Below are positions 45,054 to 53,816 of a stretch of DNA of 64,000 nucleotides, piece after piece. The position numbers and the translations under genes were made by a program. The notes beneath the pieces were generated by a model. The model was not told the DNA's origin, did no database searches, and worked only from the letters and a program-made list of their open reading frames with translations. The stretch is from contig CAKKNE010000005.1 of the NCBI GenBank assembly GCA_918797485.1, forward strand, positions 1,860,001-1,924,000, given 5' to 3'. Source of the stretch: Pelagomonas calceolata. Lineage: Eukaryota > Sar > Pelagophyceae > Pelagomonadales > Pelagomonadaceae. The stretch's first letter is position 1. Every line of letters starts with the position of its first letter.

Positions 45054-45284
45054 GGTTCTGATTTGGTCTTCTTTGATCGGCGGCGGCGCGCGGCGCGGGC
45101 GCGGGTGGAGCGCTTGAGCCCAGCAGTCTGGGGCGGCGCTTGCTGACGGGCCGGCGGCGTCTCGCTCTTCGATTTTTGAAGCTCACACGCGCAGCGCAGT
45201 GCTAGGAGCCTCCGTTGCGATCCGTTGCGAGGGCTGGGCGGCGACACGCGTCTGAGCCGGTGTTGCTCAACCCTTTTCCCCAAA

Positions 45285-45310
45285 GCTAGTGTGTCGACAC
45301 GCTAGTTAAC
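45285..45310 (-). promoter_or_regulatory. Shared gene-start motif between divergent genes
   Basis: On the minus strand this reads AACTAGCGTGTCGACACACT then AGC. It lies in the 580-bp region 45054-45633, about 230 bp from the NDUFA3-like ATG and 325 bp from the tepsin-like ATG. The core GTGTCGACAC is itself palindromic. Nothing else is recognised in this region. Confidence 0.5.
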
Positions 45311-45633
45311 CGCCGGACCGGACCCATTTCCTCCCCAGGGACGCCGTCGACGACGCATCTGCCGCCGCGGGATCGCTTTTTGGACGACTTGGTCGAGACT
45401 CAGACATTTGCTTTTGGGGCTCATCTCCTTGGAATTATCGGCTGCGGGTGCGGGTAGGCCTCGCAACCGATCAGCGTCGGATATCGGCGCAATTGATCCA
45501 GCCCTCTGCCAGCCGTCGGTCGCCGGGGGAGAACGCCTCACAGCACAAAGGGTGACCAGCCAGCTCTGCGGCGGGCCGCGCCGACGCGACCCAGCGCACG
45601 CGTCGCGCCACCGAAAGAAAAACACAGAAAAAG

Positions 45634-47868
45634 ATGGACCGCGGCCTCCTCGCGCGCGCGACGTCGGCCGACGACGGGCCGACGCCCGGCTATTTATATG
45701 GCGAAATCGCGAAGATGACGCGCGCGTCCTTCGACGTGTGCGCCAAGGTCGAGGAGTACCTCGCGAAGCGCTGCTCCAATAAAAACGCGAACGTCAAGTT
45801 GAAAGCGCTCGTGGTGATTCGCCACGTCGCCGAGAAGGGCGCCCCGCAGTTCAAGCAGCAGATGGTTAGAAGGTTACCAGTAATAAAAGACTGCCAGCAG
45901 TTCTCGGGCCCGCCGGACCCGCTGCGGGGCGACGAGCCCTACCGCAAGGTGCGCGTCGCCGCGAAGGACGCCATCGAGGCCCTGACGAGCGACGACTACG
46001 AGCAGCCCGCCCAGAGCATGCAGGGGTTTTCCGGTGGTGGTGATGCTTACAATGATGGCCCGGCGAACTACCCCCCGCAGCGGGGCCGCATGGAGGGCTT
46101 CGGCAATTCTATTCCGGAAGCCGAGCCGACGACGTACATGGCCAAGGCCCAGCGCATGGCGTCGCAAATGGCCGAGAAGGCCGCGTCGCGCCTCCAGAAG
46201 AGCGACTCGGGGTATCGCGGCGGCGACCAGCGGCGCTCGGCCGAGTTCAGCTCCCACAGATCGATGCCGGGCGTCGGAAACCCGCGTTTTGGGGACGCGC
46301 GGAACGCGCCGCCTTCTTGGAAAGAGCGCGTCCAGGAGGGCGCGCGCCAGGCCGCCGACTCCGTCCAGAAGATGCGGTTCGGGACCTCGTCCACCGAGTC
46401 GTTCGACCCGTCCTACAACTACGCTTCCAATAGGGGCGCGAACGCGTACGGCGGCGGGACCTTCCAGGCGCCTTCTTCTTCATCAAGCCAGGACTGGGGC
46501 GACCGGCGGCGCGGGAATGTGGGCGGCGGCTGGGGGAACACGAACACGCCCCAGCCGCCTCCAAGGCAGAGCGCGCCGTCCTACGAAGCGCATACGACAA
46601 CTCAATCGTCGGCGGCGGGCCGCGCGGGCGGCGCCGCGACGGACGGCGAGTACGAGAGACACTTGGTGAAGGACCTCTGCGGCGCGGGCGGCACGCGCGC
46701 CGCGCCGCCGGCCGACAAGCTCCAGGCCTTCGTGGACGCCGCGGCGACGCTCGACGCCGACGCCGTCGGGCCGGCGCTACTCGAGGAGTTGGATGATGCC
46801 AAGCCCTGGCAGTCGCGGGCCAAGGCCTGCGCCGTCGTCGAGGCGCTGTGCCGCGCGGACGGCTGCGAGCACCACCTCGGCTACTTCTCCGAGGTCGCCG
46901 ACGACCTCCAGGGGCTCGAGGCGGCGTCGAATCTAGCCCTGCGCAAGCAGGCGCGGCGCATGCTCTCCGCACTCGGCGTCGCGGGCGACGCGCCGGCCGC
47001 GGCGCCGCGGCGCGCGCCGCCGCCAGCGTCGACGGAGGCCGACCTGCTCGGCGGCTTTGCGGAGCCGGACCCGCCCGCGCCGTCGCTCCTCGACGAGTTC
47101 GGCGGCGGCGCGCCCGCGCCGCCCGCCGCGGCGCCGCCCGCGTCGGCGCCGCCGTCGCTGCTCGACGAGTTCGGCGGCGGCGCGCCCGCGCCGCCCGCCG
47201 CGGCGCCGGCGCCGCCGCCCGCGCCGCCCGCGCCGGCGGGCCTCTTCGGCAACCTCAGCGTCAAGGAGACGTCGCCGCCGCCGCCGCCCGCGACAACGGA
47301 GGAGCCGCCGTCGCTGCTCGACGCCTTCAGCGCGGGCCTCGCGGACGCCTCGACGGCCGTCTCCGACGCCTTCCCCGCGACGGCGGCCGCCGCCGCCGAC
47401 GTCTTCGGGAGCGGCGAGCTCGCGCCCGCGGCGCCCGCGGCGCCGCCGCCGCCGCCCCAGGAAACACCAAAATCGCCGGTCTCGCCGGGCGGCGACCCCT
47501 TCGCGGCGCTCACGGGCCTCCCGCTCACGCGCGAGGACAAGTACCACGCGGCGACGGCCGGCCGGACGGGCCCGGCCTTCGTCGCGCCACAATCGCAGCA
47601 GCAGGCGTGGCAGCAGCAGCAGCAGTACCAGCAGCAGCAGGCGTGGCAGCAGCAGCAGCAGTGGCAGCAGCAGCAGTGGCTCCGGCAGCAGCAGATGAGC
47701 GGCCCGCCGTCGTTCACGGCCGCGCCGCCCATGATGCCCGGCCGCGCGGCGGCGATCCCGCCGGCCGCGCCGGGCGACTCGCCGTCGGGCTTCGCCTTCA
47801 TGGGCGCGCCGGCGAAGGAGGCCGACTCGTTCGGCTTCGTGTCGGACATGATCGGCGCGAAGAAGTAG
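45634..47868 (+). CDS. Tepsin/MTV1-like ENTH plus VHS-like clathrin adaptor accessory protein
   Basis: 744 residues from ATG 45634, single exon. Residues about 1-118 are an ENTH domain (LLARATSADDGPTPGYLYGE, VKLKALVVIRHVAEKGAPQF). After a Gly/Ser/Arg linker, residues about 330-450 match the second, VHS-like domain of tepsin and plant MTV1: YERHLVKDLCGAGGTRAAP, DKLQAFVDAAATLDADAVGP, KPWQSRAKACAVVEALC and HLGYFSEVADDLQ. The tail is Ala/Pro-rich with repeated SLLDEFGGGAPAPP units, likely adaptor- or clathrin-binding, and a poly-Gln stretch. In animals and plants this protein works with AP-4 at the trans-Golgi in vacuolar sorting. Confidence 0.85.
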   Translation: MDRGLLARATSADDGPTPGYLYGEIAKMTRASFDVCAKVEEYLAKRCSNKNANVKLKALVVIRHVAEKGAPQFKQQMVRRLPVIKDCQQFSGPPDPLRGDEPYRKVRVAAKDAIEALTSDDYEQPAQSMQGFSGGGDAYNDGPANYPPQRGRMEGFGNSIPEAEPTTYMAKAQRMASQMAEKAASRLQKSDSGYRGGDQRRSAEFSSHRSMPGVGNPRFGDARNAPPSWKERVQEGARQAADSVQKMRFGTSSTESFDPSYNYASNRGANAYGGGTFQAPSSSSSQDWGDRRRGNVGGGWGNTNTPQPPPRQSAPSYEAHTTTQSSAAGRAGGAATDGEYERHLVKDLCGAGGTRAAPPADKLQAFVDAAATLDADAVGPALLEELDDAKPWQSRAKACAVVEALCRADGCEHHLGYFSEVADDLQGLEAASNLALRKQARRMLSALGVAGDAPAAAPRRAPPPASTEADLLGGFAEPDPPAPSLLDEFGGGAPAPPAAAPPASAPPSLLDEFGGGAPAPPAAAPAPPPAPPAPAGLFGNLSVKETSPPPPPATTEEPPSLLDAFSAGLADASTAVSDAFPATAAAAADVFGSGELAPAAPAAPPPPPQETPKSPVSPGGDPFAALTGLPLTREDKYHAATAGRTGPAFVAPQSQQQAWQQQQQYQQQQAWQQQQQWQQQQWLRQQQMSGPPSFTAAPPMMPGRAAAIPPAAPGDSPSGFAFMGAPAKEADSFGFVSDMIGAKK
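47586..47697. repeat. CAG-rich imperfect tandem repeat encoding poly-Gln/Trp
   Basis: (CAG)n tracts are interrupted by GCGTGG, TAC and TGG codons, giving QQQAWQQQQQYQQQQAWQQQ in the tepsin-like protein. A 36-bp higher-order unit (QQQAWQQQQQ.. type) is visible twice. This site is prone to length change. Confidence 0.85.
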
Positions 47869-47923
47869 TAGGGTGGTCGTATAACTGAAATACTAGTATA
47901 TACCACTCTACACCAGAAGTACC

Positions 47924-48640
47924 TTACTCCTTCGCCTTCCGCCGGCGCTTGCGCCGCTTCTTGTCGCCGCCGCCCTCGGAATGGGGGTTCCGCGCCTTCT
48001 GGGGCTTGCGGCACGAGAGCGGGTTCGGCGCGCGCGCGCGCTTCTTCGAGCGGTCCGCCGCCGGCGGCGCCACGACATTACTGGAGACGCGGTCCTGCGC
48101 CCGGATCGCGCGCGCGACCCGGAACTCGTCGTCCGTTAAGCGGCCCTGGACGCGCTCGTGGCGCGCCGCGGCGCTCCGCGACGCGCGAGAGGGCTCGTCG
48201 ACGTTGAGCACCGTGCCGCTGAAGTAGAGGAGGGGCGCGCCCGGCACCCTGCGGAGCGCGGTTTGCAGAGCGCGGTCGTGCGTCGCGACCACAAACTTCT
48301 GGCCGTTGGCCTCTCCAACTAAATGGAGCACGGCCTTGGCCGCCGTGTCGCAGGCGCGCGGCGTGGCGATGACGCGGCAGCGCCGGCGACAGAACTCCAG
48401 CGCCGCGGCGCCGGCCTCGCCCCGGTTCCTGAGGTCGTCCAGCACCGGCCCCGGCACGGCGTAGCGCACGTCCCGCCCCAGCACCTTCTCGACGCGCGAC
48501 GCGAGGTTCGTCTTGACGCCGACGAGCGCGTGGTGCACGAACGTGCCGTCCACTAACAACGTGTAGGGGTCGCGGATGCCGTGCGTCACCTTGTAGAAGT
48601 GCAGCGCCTTCCTCGCGGCCTTGGCGCGGAGCACACGCAT
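47924..48640 (-). CDS. UTP23: rRNA-processing protein UTP23 (PIN-domain, SSU processome)
   Basis: 238 residues from ATG 48640. It starts MRVLRAKAARKALHFYKVTH and GIRDPYTLLVDGTFVHHALV, the family's invariant N-terminus. The PIN fold follows (VRYAVPGPVLDDLRNRG, KFVVATHDRALQTALRRVPG, APLLYFSGTVL). The C-terminus holds the conserved APNPLSCRKPQK and a strongly basic tail. Zinc-knuckle-type Cys residues (EFCRRRCRVIATPRAC) are present. UTP23 acts in the nucleolus in early 18S rRNA processing and release of snR30/U17. Confidence 0.93.
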   Translation of the reverse strand: MRVLRAKAARKALHFYKVTHGIRDPYTLLVDGTFVHHALVGVKTNLASRVEKVLGRDVRYAVPGPVLDDLRNRGEAGAAALEFCRRRCRVIATPRACDTAAKAVLHLVGEANGQKFVVATHDRALQTALRRVPGAPLLYFSGTVLNVDEPSRASRSAAARHERVQGRLTDDEFRVARAIRAQDRVSSNVVAPPAADRSKKRARAPNPLSCRKPQKARNPHSEGGGDKKRRKRRRKAKE

Positions 48641-48987
48641 TGTTTTGTGTCGCTGCGGCCGGCGTTTACGGAGCTAGTTGCGCTGCGGAGCTGCAGTCTG
48701 CTCTGGGCGATGCCGCTGTTCCCGCTGCCAGTTGCGCGCGCTGGGCAACCAGCACTTGATTTTGCGCCAAAAGCAGCAGTGTACTTACGCTCACAATGAG
48801 CAATAAATGAGAGCTGCACGCCGAGCAGAGTTTTTATCGCGGCGCCTCGGAGGTACCGTGGTACCTTTATCGGTACCTGGTGGTACTTACGGTGACTCCT
48901 CGATGATGCGATTAATTTAGTTCTCAGGGACTACGGCCGCGGGGCCAACAACGAAAGTGCCGCGCGGGCAACGCGAAGACTACGAAC
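48641..48987. other. Intergenic, 347 bp, with a cluster of GGTAC words
   Basis: It lies between UTP23 (start at 48640) and the stop of the RAP gene. At 48851-48890 the sequence GGTACCGTGGTACC and GGTACCTGGTGGTAC gives four GGTAC words and two GGTACC palindromes in 40 bp. The rest has no recognised feature. Confidence 0.45.
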
Positions 48988-49996
48988 TTACTCGTTCCGC
49001 AACCGAGCGAGCACGCCCCGCAGGTAGGGCTCCGTCGCGCCGGAAGCGAGTAATGGGTCCCACTCGAAGTAGGGCACCGCCGCACACGTCCAGCCGAGCC
49101 GCCCGAGCAACCGCCTCTTAAACGCCGTGCGGCCGTCGACCGACGGACCGTCGGGCCCTTGTAGATAATGAGTTGGCCCGTCGAACTCCACGGCCGTCTT
49201 TGTCGACGGCTGGGCCATGTCCAGACTGAGACCATCTTCCGTCCTGAGCTCGTCCTCGTGATCCCAACCTAAAACATTCAACGCGTGCGACACGCCCAAC
49301 TGACTTTGCGACGGTCTTATGCTATCGTTCCAGAAGGCGTCGAGCCATATTTGTCGATGCTCCGCTAACACAGGTAACAACCGTTGATGGGGGCTCTCGA
49401 TTTGTAGATACAAGAACACCTGATACAATTGAGAAGAAGCCGCAAAGTCCTTCGACAATGCATCGATGTGAGAAGGTAGGGCCTCGGCCGCCGCCGCGAA
49501 GAAGGCAGGAGCATCCACGCCCAGCACGCAGTAGGCCCATAAAGTGTTCGCCAAGCCTTGCCCCGTGAAGCTCCCGATCGAGCGCGCCGCCGCCTCGTCG
49601 ATGGCATCAGCTCCTTCGCGGGGGCGGCGGTCGCCGCGGCGCAGCATTCCCGTAGCCAGGTTGCGGCGGCCCGCGCGGCCCGCCCGCATATCCGTAAGCA
49701 GGGGGCGGCCCGGGCGGGCCGCTCTGATACATGTAGCCAGGGGGGCCGCGCGCCCCGCCGAAGCCGCCCTGGCGCGTGTAGTGCCGCGGAGGCGCGCCAG
49801 GGGGGTCGCGCGCCCCGCCGAAGCCGCCCTGGCGCGTGTAGTGCCGCGGAGGCGCGCCAGGGGGGTCGCGCGCCCCGCCGAAGCCGCCCTGGCGCGTGTA
49901 GTGCCGCGGAGGTGCGCGGCCGCGGCCGTTGGGATCATACCCGTGGCGCGGTCGCTTGAGATCGCGACCGCCATCGCCGCCGTCGCGCCTATTCAT
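48988..49996 (-). CDS. RAP-domain RNA-binding protein with repeat-rich N-terminus
   Basis: The C-terminal ~210 residues (to about 49620) are firm: FTGQGLANTLWAYCVLGVD, a helical-repeat hallmark of organelle RAP proteins. They end in a RAP domain (KTAVEFDGPTHYLQGPDG, TAFKRRLLGRLGW, AAVPYFEWDPLL, EPYLRGVLARL). Such proteins act in mitochondrial or plastid RNA maturation. The N-terminus is uncertain because a 60-bp tandem repeat is open in two frames. The frame continuous with RAP starts at ATG 49974. The overlapping frame from ATG 49996 gives RGG-like PPRHYTRQGGFGGARDPPGA units and looks more protein-like, but needs a splice before 49620. I did not fix the junction. Confidence 0.7.
49739..49918. 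repeat. Three 60-bp tandem repeats, open in two frames
   Basis: Three nearly identical 60-bp units lie head to tail; the first and last differ from the middle by one or two bases. The period is a multiple of three. On the minus strand one frame reads PPRHYTRQGGFGGARDPPGA per unit and another LRGTTRARAASAGRATPLA-like. With no spacer or repeat-spacer alternation, it is not a CRISPR array. Confidence 0.92.
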
Positions 49997-50243
49997 CGTC
50001 GGCTCGCTCCTTTCCAAGACGCGCAGGCTTACTGCAAGTCTTCAGTGCAAAGACGGATAGCCTTAATCTAATGCAGCTACCGATTGCTTATCTCTGACAC
50101 GATTGTCGCCGTGGCAACGTGAATATTTCGCCTTCACGGGAAGTTTGCTATAGACAACTGAAACTCTGGCTTGCGCCCGCAACCAAAACAACTCATTGCA
50201 AAACGGGTTTCGACAAGAAACAAGAACTAGTTACAACACATAT

Positions 50244-53200
50244 CTACGGCAGCGACGGCTCCGCGAACACGACGCTCCCGTCGGCGCGTGTGAGCTTGCC
50301 CTGGCCCACGAGCGCCGGGTGGTCGTGGCGCCACAGCCCGTCGTAGACCGAGCCGTCCGCGAAGACAGCTATGCCCCGGCCCGCGCGCTTGCCCTCGACG
50401 AACGCGCCGGCGTAGGACTCGCCCGAGGCCCACTTCATGACACCCTCACCGTGGGGGACGCCCCCTTTGAGCAGCCCGGCGTACCTTCTTCCATCATCAT
50501 ACTTCAGCGTCCAGTCGCAGTCCTCCAGGGCCGCGCCGCGGTCCCACTCGCCCTCGCGCTCGACGCCGTCTTCCGTGGCCACGCCCCAGCCGTGCGGCTT
50601 GCCGTCGGCAAACACGCCGCGGTGCGTCGCGCCGGTCGCGGCCACGCGCGTCCCCTCGCCGCTCGGGACGCCGTCTCGCCACTGGCCGCTGTAGGTGCTC
50701 CCGTCCCGCGCAACGAGGTGGCCCGTTCCGTGGCGCACGCCGTCGCGCCATTCCCCACTATACTTGGACCCATCAGCATACGTCTGCGTGCCGGAGCCGT
50801 GCTTGCGCCCTTGTTGAAACTCGCCTTCGTACTGGTTCCCGGCGGTGTCCACCAAGACTCCAGTACCGTGGAACGCATCGTTTTTCCACTCGCCCTCGTA
50901 GGTGCTGCCGTGAATCTCCGCCCGGCCGCGCCCGGCGCGGCGGCCCTTCCGCCACGTCCCGCTGTAGCGAAACGCGCCGTCGCCCGACACGAATTCGCCC
51001 TCGCCGTCGCGCTCGCCGCGCACCCAGTCCCCCTCGTACCTATGGCCCGTCAGCGCCTCCTCGAAGACGCCGCGGCCGTCCCGCAGCCCGCGCGCGAAGG
51101 CGCCCTCGAACACGTCTCCGTTCGTATAACGCACTCTGGCGACGCCGCGCCGCGGCGGCCGCGAGACCTCGTGGGCCCGCGGCGGCGAGGGCGCGAGGGC
51201 CGACGACGCGCCTTCCCTTTCGTCGAAGGTGCCCGACACGCGCCGCGTCGGCGGCGTCGGCGGCATCGCCACGGGCTCGTCCTCCTCGGACGACGCGGAC
51301 GCGAACGCGTCGTCGTCGTCGTCGAGGCTGCGCCAGTTCGAGAGCGACGGCGCGATGGAGCTGCCGCTGTCGGACGGCCGCCGCAGCTGCACCAGCACGT
51401 CGCAGCGCCAGTCGCCCGTCCGCGGCGCGAGGTCCGGCCCCTCGAAGAGCGTGCCCTTACCGGATCTTAATCCATCGCTGAAGTCGCCCTCGTAGAAGGA
51501 GCCGTCGGCGTACTTCATCATCCCGTGGCTCCCCGACGGCACGCCGTCCTTGACGCGGCCCCCATATCTCCTCCCGTCGGCGTAGGTGACCGTGAACGCC
51601 GCGTCGGGCGCCATGGCGTCCTCCCTAAACACGCCGTCGTAGACGTCGCCCTCGCCCGTCGTGAGGACGCCGGCGCCGTGCCGCAAGCCCCCGACGAACT
51701 GGCCCCGGTAGACCGCCCCATCGCGCGTGCGCACGCCCTCGCCGTGCGCCTCTCCGTCTCTCCACTCGCCCGAGTACGTCGACCCGTCCGCATAGACGCA
51801 CGTGCCCGTGCCGTGGCGCTTTCCCCTCCTCCACTCGCCGACGTACGAGGTCCAGGCGCCCGCGTCGTCGCCGTCCGCGCGGCGCTCGAGCTTGCCCGCG
51901 CCGTGGAACTCGCCACTTTCAAATTCGCCCTCGTAGCTGCGCGACCCGTCGGCCTTCCGCCAGCGGCCCCGCCCGTGGAACGCGCCGTCGCGGAAGGTCC
52001 CCTCGTAGCTGAAGGTAGAGGTCGTCAGCGCTCCGCGGCCGTGCGCCGCGTCCTCGGCCCACTCGCCATCATAGGTGTAGTCCGGCGCGACGCACCGCCC
52101 CCGGCCCCGGCGGCGCCCGAACTCGTCGCGCTCGCCCTCGTACGTCTCCGTGAACACGGGCGCCTCGGCGGCGGGCTCCTCGGCCGCGGCGTGGGCGCGG
52201 CGCCGCCACCGCTGGAAGTGGGGCGCCGCTCGGGCGAGGTCGCCCCACGTTGTTGTGGAGCCCCGGAGCCGCGAGAGGAGCGACGTCTTCGGCGGCGGCG
52301 CGGCGTCGGCCAGCGCGGCGTGGAGCGCGTCCTCAACACATCTACGCGTCCAGGCGTCGCCGCCCTTGTACGCGATCGAGTAGAGCGGCGCGGCGGCGTG
52401 CGTCTTCAGGACAGCGGCCACCGCGCCGCTCGCGGCCGCCGCGGCCGCGGCCTTCGCGAGCGGCGTGCGCCGCTCGACCGTGCCCGCGTCGACGTCGACG
52501 ATCACGTCCGCGTGCCGCGCGAGCCGCTTGGCGACCATGGCGTTCGTCCTGCGCGGATATGGCATTGAGACGACGCCGCGGCGATGGCGTGTCTCCGCGC
52601 AATCGAGGAGTCAAGTGAAGAATCAACGAAAATTCCTGGGACGCCGCGACGCACGTCGCGACGCAGTAGCCGCGGTCGCTCGCGCCATCCAACGCTCCTT
52701 CCGGCGCGTACCTATCGACGGTGGCCACCGTGGCGAGCGGCTGGACGGGCCACGCCGCGTAGTCGAGCAGCGGGAACCCGCGGGCGCGCCACCGGAACGC
52801 GTGTACGTGGAGCCGCGGGTTGACGTCCTCAAGCGACCTGGTGAGGCCCAGAGACACCAGCCCGGGCTGGAGCGCGGCGAGCGCCAAACAGCACTCGCTC
52901 GCCTTCGCGGGCGAGGCGCCGTAGATGACGACTTTCGCCGCGAGCGCCGCGGCCAGCGTTGTGTCGGCGACCGCCTTCGCGCCGAGCCGCTTCACGACCG
53001 CGCGGCACGGGCACGCGGCGGCGAAGTCATCGTAGCGCGACCCGCACGCCTCCTTCGCCACGGAGGCTTGCGCCGCGCGCAGCGAGGCCCGAGTGTCGTC
53101 GTCGTCGGGCGGTAGCGACGCCAGGACTAGCACCTTCTCCGCCAGCAGGTCGAAGACGGGCGTCGCCGCGACGATGGCCACCGCCCGCTGCCGTGCGCCG

Positions 53201-53469
53201 CGCTCGGCGCCGTCGCCGCAGTCCGTCCGAGACGCAGAGCAGCCGAAGTACCGCCGCTCGCCGCTCGCGACGACGAACCGCGTCGCCGCCGCGTCGCGCA
53301 CGTCGCGCGCGCGGCTCGACGACGCCTCGCCGAGGCACGCGAAGGGCAGCTCCGCCTCGAAGACCGCCCGGCGCGTGGCGCTGGCGTCCTCTTCCGGGTA
53401 GATCCAGGTGATCTCGGCGCCTCGGCGCGCGTGCATCTCGACGGTGCAGACCCAGCAATTGTCGACCAT
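50244..53469 (-). CDS. AVL9-like DENN protein fused to about 20 MORN repeats
   Basis: Exons are complement of 52655-53469 and 50244-52548, 1039 residues from ATG 53469. Exon 1 is the N-terminal part of an AVL9-type DENN module: AEITWIYPEED, PFACLGEAS, VAIVAATPVFDLLAEKVLVL, AAKVVIYGASPAKASECCLA and ARGFPLLDYAAWPVQPL, ending DRGYCVAT. Exon 2 continues it: TNAMVAKRLARHADVIVDVD and AYKGGDAWTRRCVEDALHAA. The join gives RGYCVATTNAMV, which lines up with RGFVAGATNILF of AVL9. From about residue 400 to the end run MORN repeats of the type Y-x-G-[EQ]-W-x-x-G-x-x-H-G-x-G. DENN proteins of this class act in late secretory transport. MORN repeats bind membranes or form scaffolds. Confidence 0.85.
52549..52654 (-). 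other. 106-nt intron in the DENN-MORN gene, possibly a decayed introner
   Basis: On the gene's strand it starts GTGCGTCGCGG and ends CATATCCGCGCAG. Removing it aligns the two halves of the DENN module in frame. The 3' end resembles an introner terminus (TTTCCGCGCAG), and flanking GACGTGCG and GACGAACG match at 6 of 8. The 5' terminus is not recognisable, so the origin is inference. Confidence 0.65.
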
Positions 53470-53712
53470 GGCAGCTGCTGTCGTGCGCGGCCTCCCGAAT
53501 TCTTTGGAGCAGTATCCCCCGCCTCGCAATATGTTTTGTGGTGGAGCCTGCTGAAAGAGGCTGCTGTGAATGAATATTCCTGCGCACGACTGCTCGCTGC
53601 GGAAGCGCACACAGCGCAAAAGCGTGCTATTGATCACGATTATTGCCCGGGGTGCGCTTTGCGCCGACGTTCCGGTGCTTCTCCCATCAGCTGATGAGCT
53701 GAAAAGTCGAGC

Positions 53713-53738
53713 CAGCGTCCTGTAAGCCACTAGCAAGC
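53713..53738 (+). promoter_or_regulatory. Shared gene-start motif upstream of the DENN-MORN gene
   Basis: CCAGCGTCCTGTAAGCCACT then AGCAAG lies about 245 bp upstream of the ATG at 53469, in the 347-bp space 53470-53816. The neighbouring gene ends here (stop at 53817), so the motif can serve only the DENN-MORN gene. A TCAGCTGATGAGCTGA palindrome sits 25 bp before it at about 53688. Confidence 0.55.
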
Positions 53739-53816
53739 GCTGATGTGCGGGCATTCCAGTTCTACGGTATTCAACCCCATCGATAGGTCCAGCAAGCCTA
53801 AGGAAAATCACACAAC

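Noticed and set aside
49739-49918. Three 60-bp repeats considered as a CRISPR array
   Set aside because: Head-to-tail identical units without unique spacers, inside a eukaryotic coding region.
52560-52630. The DENN-MORN intron as a fresh introner
   Set aside because: Only its acceptor end and a 6-of-8 flank resemble the family; the donor-side terminus is missing, so it is listed as an ordinary intron of possible introner origin.
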